Shown here in pieces: positions 1 through 6,535 of a stretch of 8,990 bases of DNA. The translations under genes and the position numbers were made by a program. The stretch covers positions 448 through 9,437 of the forward strand of contig PMIV01000004.1 of assembly GCA_003158355.1 (NCBI GenBank). Direction: 5' to 3'. The stretch is from Anaerolineaceae bacterium (GTDB taxonomy: Bacteria; Chloroflexota; Anaerolineae; Anaerolineales; Anaerolineaceae). A model generated the notes under the pieces. That model saw nothing but the letters and a program-made list of their open reading frames with translations, was not told the origin of the DNA and did not search any database. The first letter of the stretch is position 1, and the number at the start of each line of letters is the position of its first letter.

Positions 1-219
1 AGCGTGGCCGATTTGTCGATTTACATTTTTTAGTTGGGGTTTGTGTTGGCTGACAGATGTTAAGGGTTTGTTCAACAAGGCATGAACTGACCTTAATCTT
101 TTTCAGGTATACTCAAATGAATCGATCAGCGCTATATATTGTGAAACAATCATTCCAATTGCACTGCGGCGCAGGCTACTTGCGGCCGCTTGGTAAAGAT
201 TTTGAATCTGAGGTGAAAG
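1..219 (+). promoter_or_regulatory. Leader region of the HAD phosphatase gene with a possible promoter
   Basis: No gene is supported in this AT-rich stretch. A short open frame from 57 to 251 overlaps the next gene's start and has no recognisable features, so I leave it out. The best promoter candidate is a TATACT hexamer at 108-113, one base off the TATAAT consensus. The -35 side is poor: the closest match is CTGACC at 87-92, with only a 15-base spacer. A small perfect inverted repeat, ATTGT-gaa-ACAAT, lies at 138-150 downstream of that hexamer and could be an operator or chance. The promoter is an inference from motifs only. Confidence 0.25.
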
Positions 220-882
220 GTGAGTATAGAAAGATCCCTGGCTATTTTTGATTTGGACTCCACTTTGCTTGATGGAGACTGCGAGTTGGTATGGGTTAAA
301 TTAATGGCAGAAAAAGGGATGGTGGATGCCGAATTCCTGAAAACGATTAAGCAGTACTGCCTGGAATACGAGGAGGGAGGGCTGGATTACGCGGAATATG
401 AACGCTACCTGATGAAGCCATTGAGTTCCTGTTCGGCTGGCCAGGCAGAGGAATTGATCAAGGACTACCTTCAAAATTTGCAGCCGCTTTTTCGACCTTA
501 TATGCTGGAGCATTTGGAAAATCATCGGGCCAAAGGAAATGTATTAATCCTGGCAACGGCTTCCAATCAAATATTAACGCAGCCCATCGCGGCTGCTTTG
601 GGCATTCCTAACCTGATCTGTACCCAGATGGAAATGGCAAATGGAATCCCCACCGGCAGTCTAGCTTCCCTGCCGCCTTTTCGCCAGGTGAAAGCGGAGG
701 CTGTTAAAACATGGGCGGGTGAGAATGATTTCACCCTGGCGGGCAGTTGGGGATACAGCGATTCGCATAACGATATTCCATTTTTGAACGCGGTAGAAAA
801 CCCTGTAGCCGTGACACCGGATGTGCATTTGCGCCAATATGCTCTGGAGAACGACTGGCAAATTATTGAAAAACCAAATTAA
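220..882 (+). CDS. HAD superfamily phosphatase, subfamily IB (SerB-like)
   Basis: This is a 220-residue cytosolic phosphohydrolase of the haloacid dehalogenase superfamily. All four HAD motifs are visible. Motif I is DLDST with nucleophile D11 and acid/base D13. Motif II is the T of LATAS near residue 113. Motif III is K158. Motif IV is GYSDSHND with D181 and D185 for magnesium. The helical insert between motifs I and II (about residues 20-95) is the C1 cap typical of subfamily IB, which contains phosphoserine phosphatase. Sequence and length resemble the TIGR01490-type HAD-IB proteins, whose substrates are mostly unknown. The substrate therefore cannot be named; a small phosphorylated metabolite is likely. 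The GTG start at 220 follows GAGGTG at 210-215, and motif I sits ten residues in, as in the family. The gene is more AT-rich than the operon that follows and is separated from it by over 500 bases, so it is probably a separate transcription unit. Confidence 0.9.
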   Translation: MSIERSLAIFDLDSTLLDGDCELVWVKLMAEKGMVDAEFLKTIKQYCLEYEEGGLDYAEYERYLMKPLSSCSAGQAEELIKDYLQNLQPLFRPYMLEHLENHRAKGNVLILATASNQILTQPIAAALGIPNLICTQMEMANGIPTGSLASLPPFRQVKAEAVKTWAGENDFTLAGSWGYSDSHNDIPFLNAVENPVAVTPDVHLRQYALENDWQIIEKPN

Positions 883-1400
883 ATTATGATGTTGTGATTG
901 AGGAACAAATCAGAATCCGTTTTCCTTTGAGTTGATTTAGAATAGAGAGTAAGGGTTCGCTTGAAGAGACTCAATCAGGACTATAAGCGCATGCGTGTGC
1001 TCTCTCAAAAAAACGGCAGCCAAAAAATCGATCTACCCAATCGGGCTGGTGCAGTCTGCAGGCGACAGTATTGTTACGCCAGCTGAAAATAGTCAAGAGG
1101 CTGCTCGATGAAGCGGAGGCATACCATTCGCATTGTTAACCCTACAGAAGTTCGCTGCGTTAAAATGTCTGTTCCACGGCTGGAGTTTGCTGGTACCCGC
1201 GGCGAGCCCGGCAGGGCAGAACGCCGTCGACATTGTTGTTGCCCCTTACCGTTATCAACTGCCGTATACAGAACTCGAACTCATTTTACCTGCCGGTGAG
1301 AAACGCGAGCTCGCCCTCCCTGGAGCGTAACGGCGCTGGCAGAATGAACAAAACCGGCAGCACGTCACCTGACCGGTACCGGAGTTCAAAAGGTGAAAAG
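883..1400. other. Long intergenic region with possible decayed coding fragments
   Basis: No intact gene is supported in these 518 bases. Short open stretches lie in all three forward frames. Frame 1 is open from a TTG at 961 to a TGA at 1084-1086. Frame 3 is open from about 1032 to 1139 and includes the peptide VKRLLDEAEAYHSH. Frame 2 is open from just after a TGA at 1109-1111 to a TAA at 1328-1330 and includes VVAPYRYQLPYTELELILP. The last two look protein-like but match nothing I recognise. They may be a frame-shifted relic or chance. The region must also hold the promoter of the uronate operon. Candidates are TAGAAT at 938-943 and TATAAG at 982-987, the latter with TTGAAG at 961-966 only 15 bases upstream. 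None is convincing. No clear terminator hairpin follows the HAD gene. Confidence 0.35.
1389..1395 (+). promoter_or_regulatory. Ribosome binding site that fixes the uxaC start
   Basis: AAAGGTG lies five bases before the ATG at 1401, a normal Shine-Dalgarno position. The frame stays open upstream to 1233, with an internal ATG at 1344, but those 56 extra codons translate to low-complexity, unconserved-looking sequence. Starting at 1401 gives 478 residues, close to the family's usual length of about 470. A perfect palindrome, CCGGTACCGG, lies just upstream at 1373-1382. Confidence 0.7.
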
Positions 1401-2837
1401 ATGAATCTTCCAAACCGCTATTTTGCACACGATCCGGCTCAACAAGCGCTGGCCTTCCGGCTCTACGAAAGCATCAAAACGCTGCCTTTAGTATGCCCGC
1501 ACGGGCATGTGGATGCGTGCCTCTTTGCTGATGCGGACTACCATTTTGGCAACCCGGTCGAACTGCTGATCAAGCCGGATCATTATGTGCTGCGCATCTT
1601 GCATTCGCAGGGGGTAGCCTATGAAAAGCTGGGAATTCCCGCCGGGGGCGGCACCGCGGTGGAACAGGATCCGCGCCGCATCTGGCAGATCTTTGCTGAC
1701 TATTTTTACTGTTACGCGGCCACCCCCACCGGATTATGGCTGCGCGACGAACTGGCACAGGTATTTGATATCGATGAAGCGCTGAACAGCGCGAACGCAC
1801 AGGCCATTTACACGGCCATTCAGGTTCAACTGAGCCGGGCGGAGTTCACGCCGCGCCAGCTTTACCAACGCTTTAATATTGCCGTTCTTTGCACCACAGA
1901 TTCCGCCGCCGATGATCTGGCGCAGCATCAACAAATTAGAGATTCCGGCTGGGAGGGGCACATTCTGCCCACCTTGCGCGCGGACAGCATCGTACACATC
2001 GACCGGCCGGATTGGCCTGCCGAGATAGAGCGTTTGGCAGCAGCGGGCCGCAATGAAATTCACGATTTCTCTTCCTTTTTGCAGGCCGTTGAAGCACGCC
2101 GGGCTGCGTTTAAAGAGATGGGAGCCACGGCCACTGATCTGGGGGTGGTCACGCCTGAGGCAGTTCCCCTCCCCGCCGCGGAAATGGAAGTTCTCTTCCA
2201 AAAAGGGCGGCGCGGGCAGATTTCGGCACAGGAAGCCGGGCTTTTTGAGGCTGGCATGGTGATGGAACTGGCGCGCATGAGCAGTGAAGACGGAATGGTG
2301 ATGCAGCTCCATGTGGGCGCTTACCGCAATCACGACCAGGCTCTCTACGCCAATGCCGGTCCAGATATGGGCGCGGATTTTCCCATCCCGGTGGAATTCA
2401 CCCGTCCGCTGCAACCGCTGCTGAACCGTTTTGGCAACCACGAGAATTTCCATCTCATCTTGTTCACCTTGGACGAAACGACATATGCACGCGAACTGGC
2501 GCCGCTGGCTAGCTACTATCCGGCGCTGAAACTGGGTCCGCCCTGGTGGTTCAATGACCATCTCAACGGCATGCAGCGTTTCTTTGAACAGGCCATCGAC
2601 AGCGGTGGGTTGTACAATACAGTTGGTTTCAATGATGATACACGGGCGCTGCTCTCCATCCCGGCACGCCACGATCTGTGGCGGCGTGCCAGCGCTAACT
2701 GGCTGGCCGGGCTGGTGCTGCGCAGAATCATTGATGAAGAGAGCGCAGACGAAATGATGAAAGCATTGACCTGCGGGCTGGCGGTAAAGGCCTACGGTCT
2801 GGAAGGTTATGTTCCGGCAGAAGCGAGGATCAGATGA
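1401..2837 (+). CDS. uxaC: Uronate isomerase (glucuronate isomerase)
   Basis: This 478-residue cytosolic enzyme of the amidohydrolase-fold uronate isomerase family interconverts D-glucuronate and D-fructuronate (or D-galacturonate and D-tagaturonate), the first step of hexuronate catabolism. Visible family features are the metal-site H34-G-H36, D60-H61-Y62, TTD at 165-167, MQLH at 301-304 followed by GAYRN, GPPWWFND at 379-386 (E. coli has GSGWWFND), the NDDTR strand with D413 and R415, and PARHDLWRR at 421-429. It is of the PHGH/DHYVLR type rather than the E. coli type at the N terminus. One oddity is TATDLG at 243-248, where I recall the family having (A/S)(T/S)DHG, so a usually conserved histidine is leucine here. 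It is the first gene of a four-gene operon, and its TGA overlaps the next gene's ATG by four bases. Neighbouring mannonate oxidoreductase favours the glucuronate branch. The family call is very secure; the preferred substrate is inferred. Confidence 0.95.
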   Translation: MNLPNRYFAHDPAQQALAFRLYESIKTLPLVCPHGHVDACLFADADYHFGNPVELLIKPDHYVLRILHSQGVAYEKLGIPAGGGTAVEQDPRRIWQIFADYFYCYAATPTGLWLRDELAQVFDIDEALNSANAQAIYTAIQVQLSRAEFTPRQLYQRFNIAVLCTTDSAADDLAQHQQIRDSGWEGHILPTLRADSIVHIDRPDWPAEIERLAAAGRNEIHDFSSFLQAVEARRAAFKEMGATATDLGVVTPEAVPLPAAEMEVLFQKGRRGQISAQEAGLFEAGMVMELARMSSEDGMVMQLHVGAYRNHDQALYANAGPDMGADFPIPVEFTRPLQPLLNRFGNHENFHLILFTLDETTYARELAPLASYYPALKLGPPWWFNDHLNGMQRFFEQAIDSGGLYNTVGFNDDTRALLSIPARHDLWRRASANWLAGLVLRRIIDEESADEMMKALTCGLAVKAYGLEGYVPAEARIR

Positions 2838-3667
2838 ACCCAAAAGAGTTACAAAAATGTTATGACTTTTTCGGCAAGACGGCCGTGATCACCGGCGGCG
2901 GGGGTGTGATTGGCAGTGAGATGGCGGTGACGCTGGCCTGGTTTGGCGCGAACGTGGCGATCTTGAATCGCACTGCGCAGCTCCCCGAACGTATCACAAC
3001 ACGGATCGAAGGGGCACCCGGCCGGGTGGTCTTGTTCCCTGCAGACGTTTTGGATATGCAGGCGTTACAGGTTTCTGCCGCCCAAATTCAGGACGAGTTT
3101 GGTGATGTGGATATTCTCATCAATGCTGCCGGCGGGAATACTCCCGCTGCTATGACCGGCCCGGAAAAGAATTTCTTTGATTTGCCAACCGAAGCATTGA
3201 AATTTGTCTTTGACCTCAATGTGCTGGGAACGATCTTACCCAGCCAGGTGTTCGGCAAGGGCATGGCTGAAAACAAACAGGGCGTCATTTTAAATATTTC
3301 ATCGATGAATGCTTACCGGCCCTTGACACGCAACCTGGCTTATTCTGCCGCCAAGGCCGGGGTCAGCAACTTCACTCAATGGCTGGCCGTATATATGGCT
3401 CAAGAGTATTCCGCTAACATACGCGTCAACGCCATCGCTCCGGGCTTCTTTTTGGGTGAACAGAACCGCTACTTGCTAACGGATGAAAAGACCGGCGCAC
3501 TGACTGCACGCGGACAGACCATTATGAGCCACACCCCCATGAACCGTTTTGGCGAACCGGCAGATTTAATCGGAACTATGCTGTGGCTGCTCTCTCCGGC
3601 GGCGGCGTTCGTCACCGGAATTGTGGTGCCTGTCGACGGCGGTTTTTTGGCCTGCAGCGGTGTGTAG
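2834..3667 (+). CDS. uxuB: SDR-family D-mannonate oxidoreductase (fructuronate reductase)
   Basis: This 277-residue short-chain dehydrogenase/reductase probably reduces D-fructuronate to D-mannonate in the cytosol. The Rossmann glycine motif TGGGGVIG is at 20-27, NAAGG at 97-101, the structural N129, and the catalytic triad S157, Y170 and K174 in YSAAK. The stretches NISSMNAYRPLT, SNFTQWLAV, APGFFLGEQNR, RFGEPADLIGT and the ending FVTGIVVPVDGGF closely resemble the SDR-type mannonate oxidoreductase of Bacillus subtilis (YjmF/UxuB) as I remember it. It is unrelated in fold to the long-chain E. coli UxuB. The second strand ends in N45-R46 instead of an acidic residue, which suggests a preference for NADP(H); this is inference. 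The ATG overlaps the uxaC stop (ATGA) and has GAGGA four bases upstream, which indicates translational coupling. An alternative is another hexonate dehydrogenase, but context and sequence both favour mannonate. Confidence 0.9.
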   Translation: MNPKELQKCYDFFGKTAVITGGGGVIGSEMAVTLAWFGANVAILNRTAQLPERITTRIEGAPGRVVLFPADVLDMQALQVSAAQIQDEFGDVDILINAAGGNTPAAMTGPEKNFFDLPTEALKFVFDLNVLGTILPSQVFGKGMAENKQGVILNISSMNAYRPLTRNLAYSAAKAGVSNFTQWLAVYMAQEYSANIRVNAIAPGFFLGEQNRYLLTDEKTGALTARGQTIMSHTPMNRFGEPADLIGTMLWLLSPAAAFVTGIVVPVDGGFLACSGV

Positions 3668-3682
3668 CGGCGAGTGAATAAT

Positions 3683-4924
3683 ATGGTCAATCTGCTTTCT
3701 GAAGACCAGGTAAGACAAAAGATCAACCAGGGACTAAATTCTCTTCCCCTGAAAGATAAACGGGTGCTGGTCATTATTCCGGACCCTACCCGTACCATGC
3801 CGGTGCCGCTCTTTTTCAATACCATAACGGCAGCGCTGATAGGTAAGGTGAGCCAACTGGATTTTTTAGTGGCGCTGGGGACACATCCACCGCTGAGTGA
3901 AGCGGAGCTGCTGGCACTGGTGGGGCTGACCGCCGCTGAAAAGGCCGAAAAATATACGCGGGTGAACCTGTTCAATCACGCCTGGCAGGACCCGGCCATG
4001 CTGGTGCAGGTGGGCGAGATCAGCGCAGCACAGGTGGAACAGATCAGCCGCGGTATGCTGCATCAGAGTGTGCCGGTGCGCCTCAACCGGCTGATCCTGG
4101 ATTATGACCAATTGCTGGTCTGCGGTCCGGTCTTTCCGCATGAGGTGGTGGGCTTTTCGGGCGGCAACAAATATTTCTTCCCAGGCATTGCCGGGCCGGA
4201 CATCATCGACCTCAGTCACTGGCTGGGAGCGCTGCTGACTTCTTATGAGATCATTGGCACCAAGAACACCCCGGTGCGCCAATTGATCGACCTGGCGGCT
4301 TCGTTCATCCCGCGGCCGCGGGATGCGCTGTGCTGCGTGGTCACCCCTGAAGGCGTGGCCGATGTCTTTTGCGGAACTCCCGAAGCAGCCTGGTCGAAGG
4401 CTGCCGATCTTTCTGCGCAGGTGCATATCAAGTGGGTGGATCATGCTTATAAAACGGTGCTTTCGGTGATGCCGCGTATGTATAACGATATCTGGACGGG
4501 CGCCAAAGGTATGTACAAAATGGAACCTGTGGTGGCCGCCGGCGGCGAAGTCATCATCTATGCTCCCCACATTCATGAGTTCAGCGCGGTGCATGGTGCT
4601 TTCATCCGCGAAATCGGATATCACGTGCGTGATTATTTCGTGAAACAACCCGGCAAGTTCGACCAAATCCCGGCCGGGGTGCGCGCCCATTCCACTCACC
4701 TGCGCGGGCTGGGTACGTATGACCCCGTTAGCGGCATTGAAACTCCACGCATTCGCGTGACGCTCAGCACCGGCATCTCCGAGGCGGACTGCCGCGCAGT
4801 CAACCTGGGTTACTGCAACCCAATCTCAATCGACCTGGCCGAATGGATGCGCAGTAAAGATGAAGATCTGCTGGTGGTACCGCGCGCCGGAGAGTTCCTT
4901 TACCGCCTCAAACCAAAGGGTTAA
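3683..4924 (+). CDS. larA: LarA-superfamily nickel-dependent racemase/epimerase, putative D-mannonate/D-gluconate 2-epimerase
   Basis: This protein belongs to the LarA (DUF2088) superfamily, whose members use a nickel pincer nucleotide to racemise or epimerise 2-hydroxyacids by hydride transfer at C2. Numbered from the GTG at 3674 (416 residues), visible landmarks are DPTRTMP at 37-43, H71 in ALGTHPPLS (catalytic His in LarA), H156 and K166 in PHEVVGFSGGNKYFFPG (K166 corresponds to the pincer-linked lysine), H182 in LSHW (nickel ligand), and K278 before a GGEVIIYAPH strand. It lies between the mannonate oxidoreductase and gluconokinase genes, with gaps of a few bases, and replaces the usual mannonate dehydratase. 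D-mannonate and D-gluconate differ only at C2, and a D-gluconate 2-epimerase has been reported in this superfamily, so that role is likely; it is inference. The ATG at 3683 is preferred because GGCGAG lies eight bases upstream; the GTG at 3674 is the alternative. The cofactor-making LarB, LarC and LarE are not in the window. Confidence 0.85.
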   Translation: MVNLLSEDQVRQKINQGLNSLPLKDKRVLVIIPDPTRTMPVPLFFNTITAALIGKVSQLDFLVALGTHPPLSEAELLALVGLTAAEKAEKYTRVNLFNHAWQDPAMLVQVGEISAAQVEQISRGMLHQSVPVRLNRLILDYDQLLVCGPVFPHEVVGFSGGNKYFFPGIAGPDIIDLSHWLGALLTSYEIIGTKNTPVRQLIDLAASFIPRPRDALCCVVTPEGVADVFCGTPEAAWSKAADLSAQVHIKWVDHAYKTVLSVMPRMYNDIWTGAKGMYKMEPVVAAGGEVIIYAPHIHEFSAVHGAFIREIGYHVRDYFVKQPGKFDQIPAGVRAHSTHLRGLGTYDPVSGIETPRIRVTLSTGISEADCRAVNLGYCNPISIDLAEWMRSKDEDLLVVPRAGEFLYRLKPKG

Positions 4925-4927
4925 GAC

Positions 4928-5431
4928 ATGTTTCTCATCGTCATGGGTGTTTCCGGGTGCGGTAAATCCACCATCGGCAGGCTGTTGGCCGAGCGGCTGC
5001 ATTGGCCTTTTTACGACGGCGATGATTTCCATCCGCCCGCTAACGTTGCCAAAATGAGCCAGGGCATTCCCCTGGATGACGCAGACCGCGCCGGCTGGCT
5101 GGCAGCGCTGGCCGATCTCATTCGCTCCACCCTGCAAGAAGGTGAGTCGGGAGTGCTGGCCTGTTCGGCGCTCAAACAGCGCTACCGCGAGCAGCTTAAC
5201 GTTGACCCGGCGCAGGTAAGATTTATTTACCTCAAGGGCAGCTACGAACTGATCAAGATGCGCATGCAGGCCCGCCCCGGCCATTACATGAAACCCGGTA
5301 TGCTCGACAGCCAGTTTGCCGCGCTCGAGGAACCGCTAGACGCGATCACTGTGGAGATCGACCCCTCGGCGGAGGAGATAGTTGACGAGGTAATCAGGCA
5401 GCTTGGGGTGGAAACCAAAAGACCGGCATAA
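4928..5431 (+). CDS. gntK: Gluconokinase
   Basis: This 167-residue P-loop kinase phosphorylates D-gluconate to 6-phospho-D-gluconate with ATP. The Walker A motif GVSGCGKST is at residues 7-15. It is followed by DGDDFHP at 30-36, PLDDADR at 48-54, CSALK at 79-83, FIYLKG at 99-104 and the lid segment ARPGHYMKPGML at 115-126. This is the same order and spacing as in E. coli GntK, and the length is normal (about 175). The ATG lies three bases after the preceding stop, with AAGGG at 4916-4920 inside the end of the upstream gene as ribosome binding site. As the last gene of the operon it gives the route an exit into the pentose phosphate or Entner-Doudoroff pathway. Its pairing with a LarA-type epimerase and a mannonate oxidoreductase, rather than with a gluconate permease, suggests that gluconate is made inside the cell from mannonate. 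Confidence 0.95.
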   Translation: MFLIVMGVSGCGKSTIGRLLAERLHWPFYDGDDFHPPANVAKMSQGIPLDDADRAGWLAALADLIRSTLQEGESGVLACSALKQRYREQLNVDPAQVRFIYLKGSYELIKMRMQARPGHYMKPGMLDSQFAALEEPLDAITVEIDPSAEEIVDEVIRQLGVETKRPA

Positions 5432-5496
5432 GTATCGGCACGACGTACAGCGATTTTGTTCAAAAAGTTAATTCTTGAAGCTAAAAAGGGAAACTG

Positions 5497-5524
5497 ACCC
5501 CTGATGCTGGTAAAATCAGAGGGT
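5497..5524 (+). terminator. Hairpin downstream of gntK, possible terminator or attenuator
   Basis: ACCCCTGAT (5497-5505) pairs with ATCAG-A-GGGT (5515-5524), giving nine base pairs with one bulged A and a nine-base loop. It lies about 65 bases after the gntK stop, where an operon terminator is expected. The bases after it are TTGGTAG rather than a T run, so it is not a classic intrinsic terminator. Its last three bases also belong to the next inverted repeat, so the two hairpins cannot both form in full. Confidence 0.35.
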
Positions 5525-5555
5525 TTGGTAGAAATTCTTTACTCTCTTCCAAACC
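5522..5555 (+). promoter_or_regulatory. Inverted repeat in the leader of the EamA transporter gene
   Basis: GGTTTGGTAGA (5522-5532) and TCTTCCAAACC (5545-5555) are inverted copies with one mismatch and a 12-base loop, ending 25 bases before the transporter's ATG. It could be an operator, an mRNA hairpin limiting translation, or the second arm of an either/or switch with the preceding hairpin. No good promoter is visible between 5432 and 5580, so whether the transporter is read through from the upstream operon is open. Confidence 0.3.
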
Positions 5556-5580
5556 GAACTTCAGCCTCAGAAAGAAAAGA

Positions 5581-6531
5581 ATGTCTAACATCCCAACTCC
5601 TGTAAAAAGCGTCAACCGCGGCTACCTGTTTGCTTTTCTCAGTGCAGCCATTCTATCCACCACCGGCATCCTTATCCGTTACCTCACCCAGACCTACGCG
5701 ATCCCCGCGTTGATCCTGGCTTTCTGGCGCGATATCTTTGTGATCCTCCCGCTGGGGTTGATCTTGTTGATCATACGTCCGCGACTTTTTAAAATACCGG
5801 CGAAATTCTTGCCGCTGCTCATCCTCTACGGCCTGGTGCTGGCGTTGTTCAACTCCAACTGGACCCTGGCGGTGGCGATCAACGGCGCGGCAGTGGGGAC
5901 GGTACTGTGCTACAGTTCCGCGGCTTTCACGGCGCTGCTGGGCTGGTGGTTCCTTAAAGAAAAGTTGGGCTGGGGAAAAATGACGGCGGTCCTGCTCAGC
6001 CTGTTCGGCTGCGTGCTGGTTTCTGGCGCGCTTTACGCTTCCAACTGGCAGGCGAACTTTCTGGGTATTTTCACCGGTGTTGCCACCGGTCTGTGTTACG
6101 CGGTATACAGCCTGATGGGGCGTTCTTTTTCCCAGCGCGGGCTGAATATCTGGACGATGCAGTTCTATACCTTCGGGTTTGCGGCGCTTTTTTTGCTGGC
6201 TTTCAACCTGCTTTCGGGCGGCGCCCTGCCCGGCTCGGCAAAGAATATCTCGGAGATGATCTGGCCGGGGCTCGATCTATTGGGCTGGGGCGTTCTCTTT
6301 CTGCTGGCGGCGGGGCCAACCCTGCTGGGTTTTGGCACTTACAACATCAGCCTCACCTACCTGCCTTCCAGCGTGGTCAACCTCATCGTCACCCTCGAAC
6401 CGGTCTTCACTACCATTTCGGCCTACTTCGTTTTTGGCGAAGTGTTGACCCTCATCCAGTTGATTGGCGGGCTGATGATCGTGGGAGGCGTGGTGGTGAT
6501 CCGCGTCAGCGAGGGGCTACGCAAAGCTTAG
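5581..6531 (+). CDS. EamA/DMT-family membrane transporter
   Basis: This 316-residue integral membrane protein of the drug/metabolite transporter superfamily has two EamA repeats (about residues 14-149 and 160-308) and roughly ten hydrophobic helices. A short positively charged N terminus precedes the first helix, which fits an inside N terminus. Family features include FLKEKLG at 124-130 at the end of repeat 1 and LEPVFTTISAYFVFGEVLT at 272-290 in repeat 2, with glycine-rich final helices. EamA proteins export or import small metabolites, and the substrate cannot be told from sequence. The same orientation as the uronate operon allows a link to sugar acids or their products, but the 149-base gap with two inverted repeats argues against simple co-transcription. 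The ATG at 5581 has only a purine-rich AGAAAGAAAAGA upstream, a weak ribosome binding site. Its stop is four bases from the convergent proA stop. Confidence 0.88.
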   Translation: MSNIPTPVKSVNRGYLFAFLSAAILSTTGILIRYLTQTYAIPALILAFWRDIFVILPLGLILLIIRPRLFKIPAKFLPLLILYGLVLALFNSNWTLAVAINGAAVGTVLCYSSAAFTALLGWWFLKEKLGWGKMTAVLLSLFGCVLVSGALYASNWQANFLGIFTGVATGLCYAVYSLMGRSFSQRGLNIWTMQFYTFGFAALFLLAFNLLSGGALPGSAKNISEMIWPGLDLLGWGVLFLLAAGPTLLGFGTYNISLTYLPSSVVNLIVTLEPVFTTISAYFVFGEVLTLIQLIGGLMIVGGVVVIRVSEGLRKA

Positions 6532-6535
6532 CATC

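Noticed and set aside
57..251. Small 64-codon frame before the HAD gene
   Set aside because: It overlaps the HAD gene start in another frame, its translation has no features, and no good ribosome binding site precedes it.
1233..1400. N-terminal extension of uxaC from an upstream start
   Set aside because: The extra residues are unlike the family, and a good ribosome binding site precedes the ATG at 1401, which gives the normal length.
1734..2843. A 369-codon open frame on the minus strand
   Set aside because: It is the antisense of uxaC, with no recognisable domain or ribosome binding site. A shadow frame.
3866..4699. A 277-codon open frame on the minus strand
   Set aside because: It is antisense to the LarA-type gene, which has all its family motifs. 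The histidine- and arginine-rich translation is typical of a shadow.
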